Origin: Rathayibacter sp. SW19
GTDB taxonomy: Bacteria > Actinomycetota > Actinomycetes > Actinomycetales > Microbacteriaceae
Reading direction: 5' to 3'
Assembly: GCF_030866825.1 (NCBI RefSeq)
Contig: NZ_CP133020.1
Coordinates: 2,976,001 to 3,040,000, forward strand
DNA: 64,000 nucleotides
Part shown: piece by piece, positions 51,790 to 60,969 of the stretch
Layout of the letters: each line of letters begins with the position of its first letter
How positions within the stretch are numbered: the first letter of the stretch is position 1
Position numbers and translations under genes: made by a program
The notes under the pieces: model-generated
Seen by the model: the letters and a program-made list of their open reading frames with translations, nothing else
Told to the model about the DNA's origin: nothing
Database searches by the model: none

Positions 51790-52902
51790 CTACTTACGCT
51801 GGTCCTGCTTGCGCCAGCGGATGCCCGCAGCGATGAATCCATCGAGGTCGCCGTCGAACACGTTCTGCGGGTTGTTGACCTCGTAGTCGGTGCGCAGGTC
51901 CTTGACCATCTGGTACGGCGCGAGCACATAGCTGCGCATCTGATCGCCCCAGCTCGCAGTGATCGTGCCGGCCAGTTCCTTCTTGGTGGCGGCTTCCTGC
52001 TCACGCTGCAGAATGAGCAGTCGAGACTGCAGAACCCGCATCGCGGCCGCGCGGTTCTGGATCTGGCTCTTCTCGTTCTGCATCGACACGACGGTGCCCG
52101 TCGGAATGTGAGTGATCCGAACTGCCGAGTCTGTCGTGTTGACCGACTGGCCGCCTGGCCCGGACGACCGGAAGACGTCGACCCGGATATCGGACTCGGG
52201 AATATCGATCGCCTCCGTCTCCTCCATCAGCGGAATGACCTCGACCGCCGCGAAACTCGTCTGCCGCTTTCCAGCCGAATTGAACGGGCTCATCCGCACC
52301 AGCCGGTGTGTACCGGCCTCCACGGAGAGGGTTCCGAACGCGAACGGGGCATCCACTTCGAAGGTCGCGGATTTGATGCCGGCCTCTTCCGCATAACTGG
52401 TGTCGAGCACGGTTGCAGAATACTTGTGCTGCTCAGCCCAGCGCAGGTACATCCGCAGCAGCATGTCGGCGAAGTCCGCGGCATCCACCCCGCCCGCCCC
52501 GGCGCGAATGGTGACAACTGCCGGGCGCTGGTCGTAGTCGCCGTTCAGCAGGGTTTGTACCTCGAGGTCGTCCATCACCATCTGAAGCGCGGCGAGTTCG
52601 GCGCGCGCCTCATCTGCGGACTCCTGATCCCCCGCGCCGTCCGTCGCCATTTCGATCAGAACATCGAGATCGTCGAGGCGTCGTTGAATGCCGTCGATGC
52701 GCGCCAATTCGGTCTGCCGGTGGCTGAGATCACTCGTCACCTTCTGGGCGTGCTCGGTGTCGTCCCACAGGTCGGGCACGCCCGCCTCGCTGCTCAGCCG
52801 TTCGATTTCGGCGCGCAATCCATCGACATCGACGACCGCCCGGATGTCGGCGAAAGTCGAGCGCAAATCCGCAATCTGCGCGGTGAAGTCCAGTTCAATC
52901 AT
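51790..52902 (-). CDS. prfB: Peptide chain release factor 2
   Basis: 370 residues. The stop-codon recognition motif SPF (205-207, in HRLVRMSPFNSAGKRQTSF) marks RF2 rather than RF1, and GGQ (250-252) is the catalytic motif for peptide release. RF2 ends translation at UAA and UGA. The gene is one open frame, so the programmed frameshift known from E. coli is not needed. The -10 box TAGGCT (52912-52917) lies 9 nt before the ATG. First gene of the block with ftsE, ftsX and smpB. Confidence 0.97.
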   Translation of the reverse strand: MIELDFTAQIADLRSTFADIRAVVDVDGLRAEIERLSSEAGVPDLWDDTEHAQKVTSDLSHRQTELARIDGIQRRLDDLDVLIEMATDGAGDQESADEARAELAALQMVMDDLEVQTLLNGDYDQRPAVVTIRAGAGGVDAADFADMLLRMYLRWAEQHKYSATVLDTSYAEEAGIKSATFEVDAPFAFGTLSVEAGTHRLVRMSPFNSAGKRQTSFAAVEVIPLMEETEAIDIPESDIRVDVFRSSGPGGQSVNTTDSAVRITHIPTGTVVSMQNEKSQIQNRAAAMRVLQSRLLILQREQEAATKKELAGTITASWGDQMRSYVLAPYQMVKDLRTDYEVNNPQNVFDGDLDGFIAAGIRWRKQDQRK

Positions 52903-52911
52903 TGTGCGCCA

Positions 52912-52917
52912 AGCCTA
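52912..52917 (-). promoter_or_regulatory. -10 box TAGGCT upstream of prfB
   Basis: Minus-strand TAGGCT, 9 nt before the prfB ATG, with no ribosome site between. Confidence 0.45.
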
Positions 52918-52950
52918 CCGGGGGCGCCTGATCGCAACAGCGCATCAGTG

Positions 52951-52956
52951 TAGATT
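52951..52956 (+). promoter_or_regulatory. -10 box TAGATT, leaderless-type
   Basis: TAGATT is followed by 7 nt and the GTG start of the MFS gene at 52964. This promoter and that of prfB are back to back within about 60 bp. Confidence 0.5.
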
Positions 52957-52963
52957 CGGGATA

Positions 52964-54202
52964 GTGACTTCCTCCGATGAGCTGCCGTTCAGCATCCGCG
53001 AGGTTGCACTGGCCGCCTTTCTGCCAACGTTGCTCTTCTCGGTCGGTGAGGGTGCGATCATTCCGATCATTCCGATCCTCGCGCACAACCTCGGGGCAGG
53101 GCTTGCCCTGGCCGGGTTCATCGGCGGCATGATCATGGTCGGCGAGGTGCTCGGCGATGTGCCGAGCGGGTGGATAGTCGGGCGATTCGGTGAGCGCAAC
53201 TCGATGGTCGGCGCCGCGATGATCTGCATCGTCGGCCTCGTGATCTGCCTTGCGTCCCCGACGGTGCTGGCCCTGACGATCGGTGTGTTTCTGATCGGCC
53301 TTGCAACCGCGGTGTTCGCGCTGGCACGGCACGCGTTCATGACGACGTACGTGCCGCTGAAGTACCGCGCGCGGGCGCTCTCGACACTCGGCGGGCTCTT
53401 CCGCGGTGGCTGGTTCATCGGGCCGATCATCAGCGCGGGCGTCATTGCGTGGACGGGCGACACGCACATGGTCTTCTGGGTGCACATCGTCGCGTGCGCC
53501 GCCTCGGCCGTCGTGCTGATGGTCGTGCCGGACCCGACCGTGACGGTCGCCAAAATGCGCGGGATCGCCGCCCCGGGGCGGGTCGACGCCCAGGAACGCA
53601 CCGTCGGCCTGTTCCGCACGATCTGGTCGAATCGAGGCGTACTGGTGCGCATGGGCACGGGTGCCGCGCTGATCGGGGCGATTCGATCGTCGCGCACGAT
53701 CATCTTGCCGCTGTATGCCGTATCGATAGGACTCACTGATACGACCGCCGCACTGATCATCGGGCTGGCCGGCGGTGTCGACTTCGCACTGTTCTACGTA
53801 TCGGGCCAGGTCATGGACCGTTTCGGCCGCATGTGGACGGCAATGCCCTCGATGCTCGGACTCGCCCTCGCTCATTTCGCGCTGGCATTCGTGACGGACG
53901 AGCCGTGGTTCATCGCCGTCGCACTGTTCATGGCGCTTGCCAACGGCATCGGCAGCGGAATCCTGATGACACTCGGGGCCGACCTCGCACCGCCGGGCAA
54001 CCCTGCCCCGTTCTTGGGCGCCTGGCGATTCACCGGCGACGCCGGCCAAGCCGCCGCGCCGCTGTGGGTCGCCGGTGTCACCGCAGTTGTGTCACTGGCT
54101 GCGGCAAGCATCAGCATCGGCGTGCTCGGCCTGGTCGGTGCGGGTGTGCTGGCACGCTACATCCCGCGGTACGTGCCGCGGCGTCCGAGGCCTAGCGCAT
54201 GA
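52964..54202 (+). CDS. MFS transporter
   Basis: 412 residues from the GTG at 52964, chosen by its -10 box; the frame runs open further upstream inside prfB. About 12 membrane helices. GGMIMVGEVLGDVPSGWIVGRFGERNSMVGAAMI contains the MFS loop 2-3 motif, and DFALFYVSGQVMDRFGRMWTAMPSML is the equivalent loop of the second half. Substrate unknown, probably efflux. Convergent with the Tad operon at 54254. Confidence 0.88.
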   Translation: MTSSDELPFSIREVALAAFLPTLLFSVGEGAIIPIIPILAHNLGAGLALAGFIGGMIMVGEVLGDVPSGWIVGRFGERNSMVGAAMICIVGLVICLASPTVLALTIGVFLIGLATAVFALARHAFMTTYVPLKYRARALSTLGGLFRGGWFIGPIISAGVIAWTGDTHMVFWVHIVACAASAVVLMVVPDPTVTVAKMRGIAAPGRVDAQERTVGLFRTIWSNRGVLVRMGTGAALIGAIRSSRTIILPLYAVSIGLTDTTAALIIGLAGGVDFALFYVSGQVMDRFGRMWTAMPSMLGLALAHFALAFVTDEPWFIAVALFMALANGIGSGILMTLGADLAPPGNPAPFLGAWRFTGDAGQAAAPLWVAGVTAVVSLAAASISIGVLGLVGAGVLARYIPRYVPRRPRPSA

Positions 54203-54253
54203 AATTGGGCGCTTGAGATTGGACGCACGAGATTGAGCGCATGAGGCCGCCGA

Positions 54254-54709
54254 TCACCAGAAGACGGAACGTGCGACCGAAGTCACCTCGAGGCGGATGC
54301 CGTCGGGAACCAAAAGCGACACGACTGGCGGATGCCACGTGGCGGCCAGCCGCACCGTCGCACTACGACCGTCCGCGGAGTGCGCCTCGACGAGCGCGAG
54401 CGCGTCGAAGGGCTGTGTTGCACCGGGGGAAAACTGCGCTGCCCTGTGAGAAAGATAGTCCTGCGCTGCACTGCGCACCGCGACGTCATTCAACGACAGC
54501 TGTGGGAGCCCGCCCGCGGTCGCAATCTCCTCGAGGGAGAACGATTCGGCACCGGCAAGCGCTGCGCCGTCTGCCAGCGTGAACAACCGTTTGCGTTCCA
54601 GGTAGAGGGAGGTCGCCGCTACGACAAGCAGAATCAACACGAGGCAGAGCACGCCGTAGAACATCGTCAACGGCAGGATCGACCCCTCTTCGTCACGCAG
54701 CCGCCTCAT
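54254..54709 (-). CDS. TadG/TadE-like pilus protein (Rv3654c-like)
   Basis: 151 residues from the ATG at 54709, which overlaps the stop of the preceding gene (ATGA). It starts RLRDEEGSILPLTMFYGVLCLVLILLVVAATSLYLERKRLFTLADGAALAGAE: a membrane helix followed by the helical DGAALAGA stretch of the TadG-N/Rv3654c group. The rest is an exported Thr/Val-rich part. Last gene of the chromosomal Tad operon. Confidence 0.75.
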   Translation of the reverse strand: MRRLRDEEGSILPLTMFYGVLCLVLILLVVAATSLYLERKRLFTLADGAALAGAESFSLEEIATAGGLPQLSLNDVAVRSAAQDYLSHRAAQFSPGATQPFDALALVEAHSADGRSATVRLAATWHPPVVSLLVPDGIRLEVTSVARSVFW

Positions 54710-55170
54710 TGTCCGCTCCAGAACCGTGAGACCGTCTGGGTGCCGGTGGCCTGCAGCGGAACACTCGCCGTCTGCTGAAGGTCGAGCACGCTTGGCACCA
54801 GCGGCAACGGTGCGCGCACTTGCACAGTGACGGTCACCGCGCCGGTTCGGGTCAGGCAGTGATCGGGGTCTGGTGCGCACGAGACGGAAATCTGTGCCTG
54901 CCCGGAATCAAGGCCGTAGTCCGCAAGTGCGAAGTCGACGGCGCGCTCGGCGCGGGCATCGGCATCCGCTGTCGTCGGTGCTTGCACGTACACGCGCGCA
55001 GCCTGACGTGCCGCACCTTCGACGGCCAGCGCCGCCCCCTGAATGCTGGCAACGGCCAGAGTGAGGTAAACCAGGGGCACGAGCAGTAGCAACCCCATGG
55101 TGATGAACTCGAGGGACGAGGAGCCGTCCTCCTCACGGACGCGACGCATCCAGAGTTTCCACTGACGCAT
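54706..55170 (-). CDS. TadE-like pseudopilin
   Basis: 154 residues with the TadE start: EEDGSSSLEFITMGLLLLVPLVYLTLAVA. Cleavage after the Gly leaves Glu at +5 (SSSLE), the hallmark of class IV prepilin substrates. The exported part has a Cys pair (SCAPDPDHC). An in-frame ATG at 55149 is an alternative start with less overlap with the upstream gene. Confidence 0.8.
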   Translation of the reverse strand: MRQWKLWMRRVREEDGSSSLEFITMGLLLLVPLVYLTLAVASIQGAALAVEGAARQAARVYVQAPTTADADARAERAVDFALADYGLDSGQAQISVSCAPDPDHCLTRTGAVTVTVQVRAPLPLVPSVLDLQQTASVPLQATGTQTVSRFWSGQ

Positions 55171-55555
55171 GACCGCTTACCTCCATTCCGCCATCGAGCC
55201 CGACCAACCCGATCAGCGGCAGCGGCGTGCGCACCGTGATCGTGACCGCCTGTTGCCCGCGATAGTCGCCGTATGTCGCCCGGATGTCGCGCGAATAGCC
55301 GCCGCCGAGCGCCGTAACGATCAAGTCGCGTGTGCGAGTCTGCCCCTCGGCGAGCGAGTTGTCGGCGAGCGCGGCGAAACGCGCGCCCTCCGCGGCGGCA
55401 TCCAGAACGGTGTTGCGGATGAGCAGGGCGAGCCCGAGCTGGATGACAGACAGCGTCAGCACGGTGAGCAACCCGACCACCATCACGAATTCGGCGATCG
55501 CCGAACCATCGTCGCTACGCCAACTCAGAGCGCGGCAGCGGATGCCCATCACCAC
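55133..55555 (-). CDS. TadE-like pseudopilin
   Basis: 140 residues starting with the prepilin pattern SDDGSAIAEFVMVVGLLTVLTLSVIQLGLALL: Gly at the cleavage site and Glu at +5 (SAIAE), then a membrane helix and the Arg/Ala-rich helix RNTVLDAAAEGARFAAL typical of TadE. It lies 3 bp after the Flp-like gene. Confidence 0.85.
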   Translation of the reverse strand: MVMGIRCRALSWRSDDGSAIAEFVMVVGLLTVLTLSVIQLGLALLIRNTVLDAAAEGARFAALADNSLAEGQTRTRDLIVTALGGGYSRDIRATYGDYRGQQAVTITVRTPLPLIGLVGLDGGMEVSGHASVETLDASRP

Positions 55556-55558
55556 AGC

Positions 55559-55747
55559 TCAGAAGCTCGTGACGCGGCTGATCGCCTGTTCGAACACGCT
55601 GCTTAGCGCCGGCCCGGCAAGACCCCAGATGATGATCACAAGGCCAGCAGTCATCAACGTGATGAGCACCCAGCCGGGCACGTCCCCTCGCTCGTCACTG
55701 CGGATCGCCCTTATCAGCCTCCGGCTGCAGCCAACCAATCTCGACAT
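55559..55747 (-). CDS. Flp-like small pilin of the chromosomal Tad locus
   Basis: 62 residues from the ATG at 55747, chosen for the GAAGGGAAAGG stretch before it. A basic N-terminus (RLIRAIRSDERG) then one membrane helix (VPGWVLITLMTAGLVIIIWGLAG) and an Ala/Ser tail. Size and position fit the small pilin of actinobacterial Tad loci. The sequence after the Gly (DVPGW) lacks Glu at +5. Confidence 0.7.
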   Translation of the reverse strand: MSRLVGCSRRLIRAIRSDERGDVPGWVLITLMTAGLVIIIWGLAGPALSSVFEQAISRVTSF

Positions 55748-55776
55748 GTCGCCTTTCCCTTCTCTCACGCGCCGAT

Positions 55777-56730
55777 TCAGAAACCGGACTGCAGTACAAA
55801 AACGCCTGGATAGATTGCGAATAGCACCGTCGTCGGCAAAATGAGGAAGACCAAAGGCACCAACATGGCCACTTCCTTCTTTCCTGCCGATTCCAGCAGC
55901 TCGCGTTTCGACTCGGCGCGAGCGTCGGCGGCTTGCGCGCGCAATACTTCGGCCAGCGGGGTACCGCGCTCCAGCGACGCCGTGATCGCCTCTACGCAGC
56001 GCGTCAACATCGGCAGGCGAATGCCGTCGGCGACGCGAGTCAACGCCGTTGCAATAGGGATGCCAATGGCCACATCTGCCACCAATCCCGACAGCTCACG
56101 GGCAAGTTCGCCAGAGCTGACGCGGGCGATCCTGCGAATGGCGTCCAGAATCCCTTCGCCTGCGGCGAGGCTGAGGGTCAGGAATTCGACCACGGTCGGG
56201 AACTCGGCCGCGATACGCCGCAGGCGAGCACGCGCGGCGCGTTTGAGGAGCCAGTCCTTCGCAACGAACCCGCAGGCTGCGAGCATAAGCGGCAGGGCGG
56301 CTTGCGCAACGGCCGGCATCGGCCGGGTGGACCCGGCCACGACTGTACCTGCGAGAACAGCGATCGCGAGCCCGGCGGCGAAGCCGAATGCGCCCCACAG
56401 CAGCTGCTGGGAGCGGAAGCCGTCCACTGTCAGGGATGAGCCGGCCTGCCGGAGCCGCAATGCAATGGTGTCGCCGCCGCCAAGTGTGCGCGAAACACCT
56501 CGCCGCAATCCGCCGATCAGTGGCTGAACAAGCGCACCAACAAGCGGCAACGGGTGCACGGTGGTGCGCGCCGTCAGCATGCGTGCCTCGTCTGAGATGT
56601 CGACAACGTATGGCGCGACCCGGTCGGCCAAGCGTGGCCAGCTCAACCGCGGCAGCACCGCAAGCATTGACCAGAGTCCGAGCCCGAAGCCGACCCCGCA
56701 CAGCACACCCCACGCCGCAAAGACACTCAT
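55777..56730 (-). CDS. tadC: TadC-like inner-membrane platform protein
   Basis: 317 residues from the ATG at 56730 (ATGA overlap with tadB). Type II secretion F family: LLKRAARARLRRIAAEFPTVVEFLTLSLAAGEGILDAIRRIA is the conserved cytoplasmic stretch, ended by ESKRELLESAGKKEVAMLVPLVFLILPTTVLFAIYPG, the usual TadC C-terminus. It acts with TadB as the base for pilus extension. Confidence 0.88.
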   Translation of the reverse strand: MSVFAAWGVLCGVGFGLGLWSMLAVLPRLSWPRLADRVAPYVVDISDEARMLTARTTVHPLPLVGALVQPLIGGLRRGVSRTLGGGDTIALRLRQAGSSLTVDGFRSQQLLWGAFGFAAGLAIAVLAGTVVAGSTRPMPAVAQAALPLMLAACGFVAKDWLLKRAARARLRRIAAEFPTVVEFLTLSLAAGEGILDAIRRIARVSSGELARELSGLVADVAIGIPIATALTRVADGIRLPMLTRCVEAITASLERGTPLAEVLRAQAADARAESKRELLESAGKKEVAMLVPLVFLILPTTVLFAIYPGVFVLQSGF

Positions 56731-57590
56731 CGGAACCACCGCTTCTCCTCGGGAAGTCTGCCGAGGGCGATCATCAGTCGATATGCGACGACCGATAGGG
56801 CCAAACCGCAGACGATCACAGCTGTGCCGGTCGGTGTGTTGTAGGCCAGAGCCGCTTCCGATCGCGACGCCAGCAATACGAGAACAATCCACGGGGCCGC
56901 CACACCCAGTCGAGCGGCGTTGACCACCCAGGACTGCCGCGCTTCGACCTCCGCCCGGATCGCCGCCTCCTCACGCAGGTTCGCGGCGAGACCGCGCAGC
57001 ACGGTCGTCAGTTCGCTGCCGCCGACCTCGCGAGCCATCCGCAACGTCTCCAGGATGCGATCGGCCACCGGGTCTGCAAGGGCATCTTTGAGCCGATCCA
57101 GACAACTCGCGAAGTTGCCGGTGGCCCGATAGTCGCGCTCGAACTCCGTGAACGCCGCACGTGTCGCGGCGGGCCCTACGTGAGCGAGTGCGCTGACGCT
57201 GTCCGGCAGGGCCAGGCCGGACCGCACTGCGGAAACCAGGTGATCGACGACATCCGGCCACACCGTGCGGCTTTCACGTCTGCGCACCAGGCGACGCCAG
57301 CGCACAAGCAACCAGGGCAGACTGGAGCCGACAACCGCCGCTGCCGCGGCAAGTGCCACAACTCCGACCAATGCCTGAGTGAATGCTGCCGCAACGATTC
57401 CAGCTAGCGCGCAGATGGCGAGGAAGGCTGTGGGGCTCACGAAGGGCAGTCCGGCCTGCGCCAGACTGCTGCGCAGAACATTCGCATGCCGCTGCCGTGC
57501 GGTGCCGGCCGCGGCGACTCTCGGCCACAAGAACGGGGCGAGCACCAGCACTAGCCCGCCGCCGAGCAGGAGCCCCACCGCCGCGATCAC
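56727..57590 (-). CDS. tadB: TadB-like inner-membrane platform protein
   Basis: 287 residues of the same family as TadC: two helices near residues 45-90, then WPDVVDHLVSAVRSGLALPDSVSALA, the conserved F-domain stretch, and two C-terminal helices (AARLGVAAPWIVLVLLASRSEAALAY and TAVIVCGLALSVVAYRLMIALG). It overlaps tadA at its start and tadC at its end. Confidence 0.88.
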   Translation of the reverse strand: MIAAVGLLLGGGLVLVLAPFLWPRVAAAGTARQRHANVLRSSLAQAGLPFVSPTAFLAICALAGIVAAAFTQALVGVVALAAAAAVVGSSLPWLLVRWRRLVRRRESRTVWPDVVDHLVSAVRSGLALPDSVSALAHVGPAATRAAFTEFERDYRATGNFASCLDRLKDALADPVADRILETLRMAREVGGSELTTVLRGLAANLREEAAIRAEVEARQSWVVNAARLGVAAPWIVLVLLASRSEAALAYNTPTGTAVIVCGLALSVVAYRLMIALGRLPEEKRWFR

Positions 57591-58819
57591 GCCATGCCCC
57601 GTCGCAACACGATGGCCGGATCCAAGCCTGCAGCATGGAACTTCGCAGTTTTGGTCGGATGCCCGCCGGTCGCCTCGAGCAATCCGTCGCGGATAGCGAA
57701 GATCGGGCTGGCCTCGATGGTTCCGGCCGTCACCGTTCCGCTCGGGGCCAGGATCTCACTCACCCTGCGGCGCCCATGCCGATCCAGTTCGCAGAAGACC
57801 ACGATGTCAATACAACTTGCGACCGTCGGCACGACGAAGCCCGCATCGATATTGCTGCCGGCCAGCAACGGCAGCGTGCAGAGCTTGGACAGTGCCTCGC
57901 GTGCGCTGTTCGCGTGAATCGAACAGGCGCCCGGCACCCCGGCATTCAGTGCGAGCAGCAAGTCGAGGCTCTCCGCCTCACGCACTTCACCGACGACCAG
58001 ACGGTCGGGGCGCATCCGCAACGCCTCCTTGATCAGTCGTCGTAGCGTGATCTCGCCGCTCCCTTCGAGACTCGGCTGGCGACACTGCATTGCGACAACA
58101 TCGCGGGCGATCAGGTCGAGTTCGAACGTCTCCTCCACCGTGACGATGCGCTCGTTCTGACGAGCGGCAGAGAGCAATGTGTTCAAGAGCGTGGTCTTGC
58201 CCGCCTGCGTCGCACCAGCGACGAGGATGTTCTGCCCCGCGAGAACGCACATCCGCAAGAACTCGGCCGCCTGTTGCGGAAGGGAACCGAGCGCAACCAG
58301 CTGACCCAACTCGCGGATGCGCTTCGGAAACTTGCGAATGTTCACCGCCCAGTGCCTGCGCGTCACGTCGGGGATCACGACGTGCAAACGCGACCCATCC
58401 GGCAGCGACGCGTCGACGAACGGACTCGAGAGATCGACTCGGCGACCAGAGGATTGCAGCATCCGTTCGACGAGATCGCGCACGTCGCCGTCGGCCAAAA
58501 CTGTGCCGGTGAGTTCTGGCACACCATCCCGGGCAACGAATACGCGGCTGGGAGCGTTGATCCAGATCTCCTCGATGGTCGGGTCGTCGAGATAGGGCTG
58601 GAGCGCACCGAACCCGGTGAGCGAGGCGACGATCTCCTGCGCGGCACGGCCCTCGTCGGCCAGCATCGGCGCCGAGCCGCCGAGCGCATGCTCGCTGTAG
58701 CGGCGCAACTCCTCGTGCACGTACTGCGATGTTCGTGCTGCAGCAAGCGTCGGGTCGGCGCCGTCGTGGCGCACCCGTTCGCGAACACGGTCTGTGATCA
58801 GTCGCACGGCATCGGTCAT
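57587..58819 (-). CDS. tadA: TadA/CpaF-like pilus assembly ATPase
   Basis: 410 residues with all marks of secretion ATPases: ERIWINAPSRVF-like start of the core, Walker A GATQAGKTT (202-210), Walker B RLVVGEVRE (273-281) and the His box CSIHAN (299-304). It powers the chromosomal Tad machine. First gene of this operon; no CpaE-like or prepilin peptidase gene is seen upstream, where a tRNA-Leu gene is found instead. It lacks the long N-terminal extension of the ICE copy. Confidence 0.93.
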   Translation of the reverse strand: MTDAVRLITDRVRERVRHDGADPTLAAARTSQYVHEELRRYSEHALGGSAPMLADEGRAAQEIVASLTGFGALQPYLDDPTIEEIWINAPSRVFVARDGVPELTGTVLADGDVRDLVERMLQSSGRRVDLSSPFVDASLPDGSRLHVVIPDVTRRHWAVNIRKFPKRIRELGQLVALGSLPQQAAEFLRMCVLAGQNILVAGATQAGKTTLLNTLLSAARQNERIVTVEETFELDLIARDVVAMQCRQPSLEGSGEITLRRLIKEALRMRPDRLVVGEVREAESLDLLLALNAGVPGACSIHANSAREALSKLCTLPLLAGSNIDAGFVVPTVASCIDIVVFCELDRHGRRRVSEILAPSGTVTAGTIEASPIFAIRDGLLEATGGHPTKTAKFHAAGLDPAIVLRRGMA

Positions 58820-58921
58820 TCCAAAATCATGCCCGGAATCGCGAACCCGGCGCAGAAGTTATCCACAGGCACTCTGTACGAGCCAGCAGGCGAGCACCCG
58901 GCTATGCTGTTAGGCGCACTC

Positions 58922-59003
58922 GCGGGAGTGGTGGAATTGGCAGACACGCAGGATTTAGGTTCCTGTGCTTTCGAGCGTGGGGGTTCAAATCCCCCCTTCC
59001 GCA
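58922..59003 (+). tRNA. tRNA-Leu(UAG)
   Basis: 82 nt with acceptor GCGGGAG/CTTCCGC, a long variable arm as in leucine tRNAs, anticodon stem CAGGA/TCCTG with loop TTTAGGT giving anticodon UAG, T loop TTCAAAT and discriminator A. CCA is not encoded (ACCG follows). Confidence 0.95.
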
Positions 59004-59176
59004 CCGGCTACCGCACGGGCAATGTCCACCCAGCGGATGATCTTTTCGCGTAATCAGCGTCTGTTCACCCACCATGCAGCGTCGCTCGCTAAACTTCACA
59101 GAAGTTATCTTTGTTCACCACCGCCGACGGGGCATCGGTTGCGTTTGCCGCCTTCGTCGTCGCCCACTGGAGCACT

Positions 59177-59920
59177 GTGGTTCACCTCTCATCCTTGATT
59201 CCCTGGCTCGACCCATCGACCATCATCGACGCGGCCGGCCCATGGGCGCTGCTCGTCGTGTGTGCGATCATTTTCGCCGAAACCGGCCTGCTCATCGGCT
59301 TCCTGCTGCCGGGCGACACACTCCTGGTCATCACCGGGCTTCTCACCTTCACGGCACACGCCACGGCGAACGGCCACGGCATCCACATCGACATCTGGTG
59401 GGTCTGTCTTGCGATCGCGTTCTCGGCATTCCTCGGCGGCGAAGTCGGCTACCTGATCGGCAAGAAAGCCGGCCCGCGCATCTTCGAGCGCAAGGAGACA
59501 GGCCTGTTCAGTGTGCAGAACGTAAAACGCACCAACGCATTCTTCGAACGCTTCGGCGGACTAGCCGTGATTCTCGCGCGGTTCGTGCCCGTCGTTCGAA
59601 CCTTTGCACCGGTCGCTGCCGGCGTCGGGCACATGAACTACAAGAAGTACAGTCTTTACAACTTCATCGGCGCGTTCATCTGGGGCGTCGGGCTGACACT
59701 GTTCGGCTACTTCCTCGGCTACATCCCGCCAGTCGCCGATTTCGTGAAGAAATACATCGATTTGATCCTGTTGGGCGCGGTCGTGGTGACCGTGATTCCG
59801 ACCCTGTATCACTACATCCAGTCCAGCCGAAAGGCAAAGAAGAACGCCGCGAGTAATGTGCCTGCCACCGATGATGATGTGGCACTGGACCCCAAGGTGT
59901 TCGGCGAGCACGCAGAGTAA
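59177..59920 (+). CDS. DedA-family membrane protein
   Basis: 247 residues from the GTG at 59177, which has GGAG at the right distance; a TTG at 59111 would add 22 residues but has no ribosome site. The DedA/SNARE-associated pattern is clear: FAETGLLIGFLLPGDTLLVITGLL with the family's F/YxE..xxxxPGE/D motif, then GEVGYLIGKKAGPRIFERKETGLF and RFVPVVRTFAPVAAGVGHMNYKKY. Members are thought to be lipid or undecaprenyl-phosphate flippases in the membrane. Confidence 0.9.
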   Translation: MVHLSSLIPWLDPSTIIDAAGPWALLVVCAIIFAETGLLIGFLLPGDTLLVITGLLTFTAHATANGHGIHIDIWWVCLAIAFSAFLGGEVGYLIGKKAGPRIFERKETGLFSVQNVKRTNAFFERFGGLAVILARFVPVVRTFAPVAAGVGHMNYKKYSLYNFIGAFIWGVGLTLFGYFLGYIPPVADFVKKYIDLILLGAVVVTVIPTLYHYIQSSRKAKKNAASNVPATDDDVALDPKVFGEHAE

Positions 59921-59952
59921 GGGCCTGCAAGCGCAGCTGATAATCAACGCTG

Positions 59953-60016
59953 CTGACGCTCAGCGCATCTGACTCTCAGCGCACCCGACGCTCAGCGCAC
60001 CTGACGCTCAGCGGTG
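59953..60016. repeat. Four 16-bp tandem repeats
   Basis: Copies CTGACGCTCAGCGCAT, CTGACTCTCAGCGCAC, CCGACGCTCAGCGCAC and CTGACGCTCAGCGGTG stand head to tail. Each holds the small palindrome CGCTCAGCG-like core. They lie between the convergent DedA and cation-facilitator genes and the last copy overlaps the end of the latter. Confidence 0.85.
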
Positions 60017-60916
60017 CGTGTGATCCTCGTGCTCGGCATGCTCTGACGGCTCCAGCTGGAATGTCGAGTGTTCGACATCGAAGTGCTCGGCGAGGCAGCC
60101 GGAGAGCTGGTCAAGTAATGCCCCGGCACCCCCTGCCTTGAACACCCCCGGCTGCACAACGACGTGAGCGGTGAAGACGGGGGCTCCCGACGTGATCGCC
60201 CACACGTGAACATCGTGCACGGCGACGACGCCGGGCGTGCCGAGAATGTGCTCACGGATGCGCGCGACATCGGTGTCGGCCGGGGCCGACTCACTCAGCA
60301 CGCGAACGACGTCGCGTAGCAGTGAGAACGCGCGCGGCACGATCATCACGGCGATTGCAAGCGACGCGATCGCATCCGCCTGCACAAAGCCGGTCGTGAG
60401 GATCACGACCGCCGCGACGATCACGGCGATCGAGCCGAGCAGATCGCCGAATACCTCGAGGTAGGCGCCGCGCACGTTGATTGAACTGGCCGCGCCCTGC
60501 CGCAGCACGAGCAGCGCAACGAAGTTGGCGACCAAACCGATCGAGGCGACGACGAGCATCGGCACGGAGTGCACCTCGCCCTGTTCCCCGCTGATCAGGC
60601 GACCGATTCCACCGATCGCGACCGACACTGCCACAACCACCAGGATGATGCCGTTGATCAGTGCACCGAACACCTCGACGCGCCGGTAGCCGAATGTCTG
60701 TCGATCGGTGGCCGGGCGGGTGGCGACGATGGTGGCAACAAGTGCGATGATCAGGCCGGCGAGGTCGCTGAGCATGTGCCCGGCATCCGCAAGAAGCGCC
60801 AGCGAGCCGCTGAAGAGCGCACCACCGATCTCGATGACCAGCACGACCCCAACGATGCAGATGGCGAGGGACAGTCGCCGTCGGTTCGCGATGCCGTGGG
60901 CGTGATCGTGACTCAT
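60008..60916 (-). CDS. Cation diffusion facilitator (zinc-type efflux)
   Basis: 302 residues, six membrane helices and a cytoplasmic tail. The metal site of helix 2 is seen as DAGHMLSD (H47, D51); in helix 5 it is EVFGDLLGS, where the first ligand position is Glu as in some CzcD-type members. Both ends are His-rich (SHDHAHG and HAEHEDHTHR), as in zinc carriers. It exchanges Zn2+ or similar ions for protons out of the cell. Confidence 0.92.
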   Translation of the reverse strand: MSHDHAHGIANRRRLSLAICIVGVVLVIEIGGALFSGSLALLADAGHMLSDLAGLIIALVATIVATRPATDRQTFGYRRVEVFGALINGIILVVVAVSVAIGGIGRLISGEQGEVHSVPMLVVASIGLVANFVALLVLRQGAASSINVRGAYLEVFGDLLGSIAVIVAAVVILTTGFVQADAIASLAIAVMIVPRAFSLLRDVVRVLSESAPADTDVARIREHILGTPGVVAVHDVHVWAITSGAPVFTAHVVVQPGVFKAGGAGALLDQLSGCLAEHFDVEHSTFQLEPSEHAEHEDHTHR

Positions 60917-60969
60917 GATGCATCCACCGTATGCACGAGCAGCCGCAAACCGCCAGTGAAACGGCCTAG

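Noticed and set aside
52830..52902. Programmed frameshift in prfB
   Set aside because: The gene is one uninterrupted frame with GGQ and SPF motifs, so no internal UGA or shift is needed.
58922..59003. tRNA-Leu as the insertion site of a second element
   Set aside because: Neither side holds an integrase or other mobile genes; the neighbours are a Tad operon and a DedA gene.
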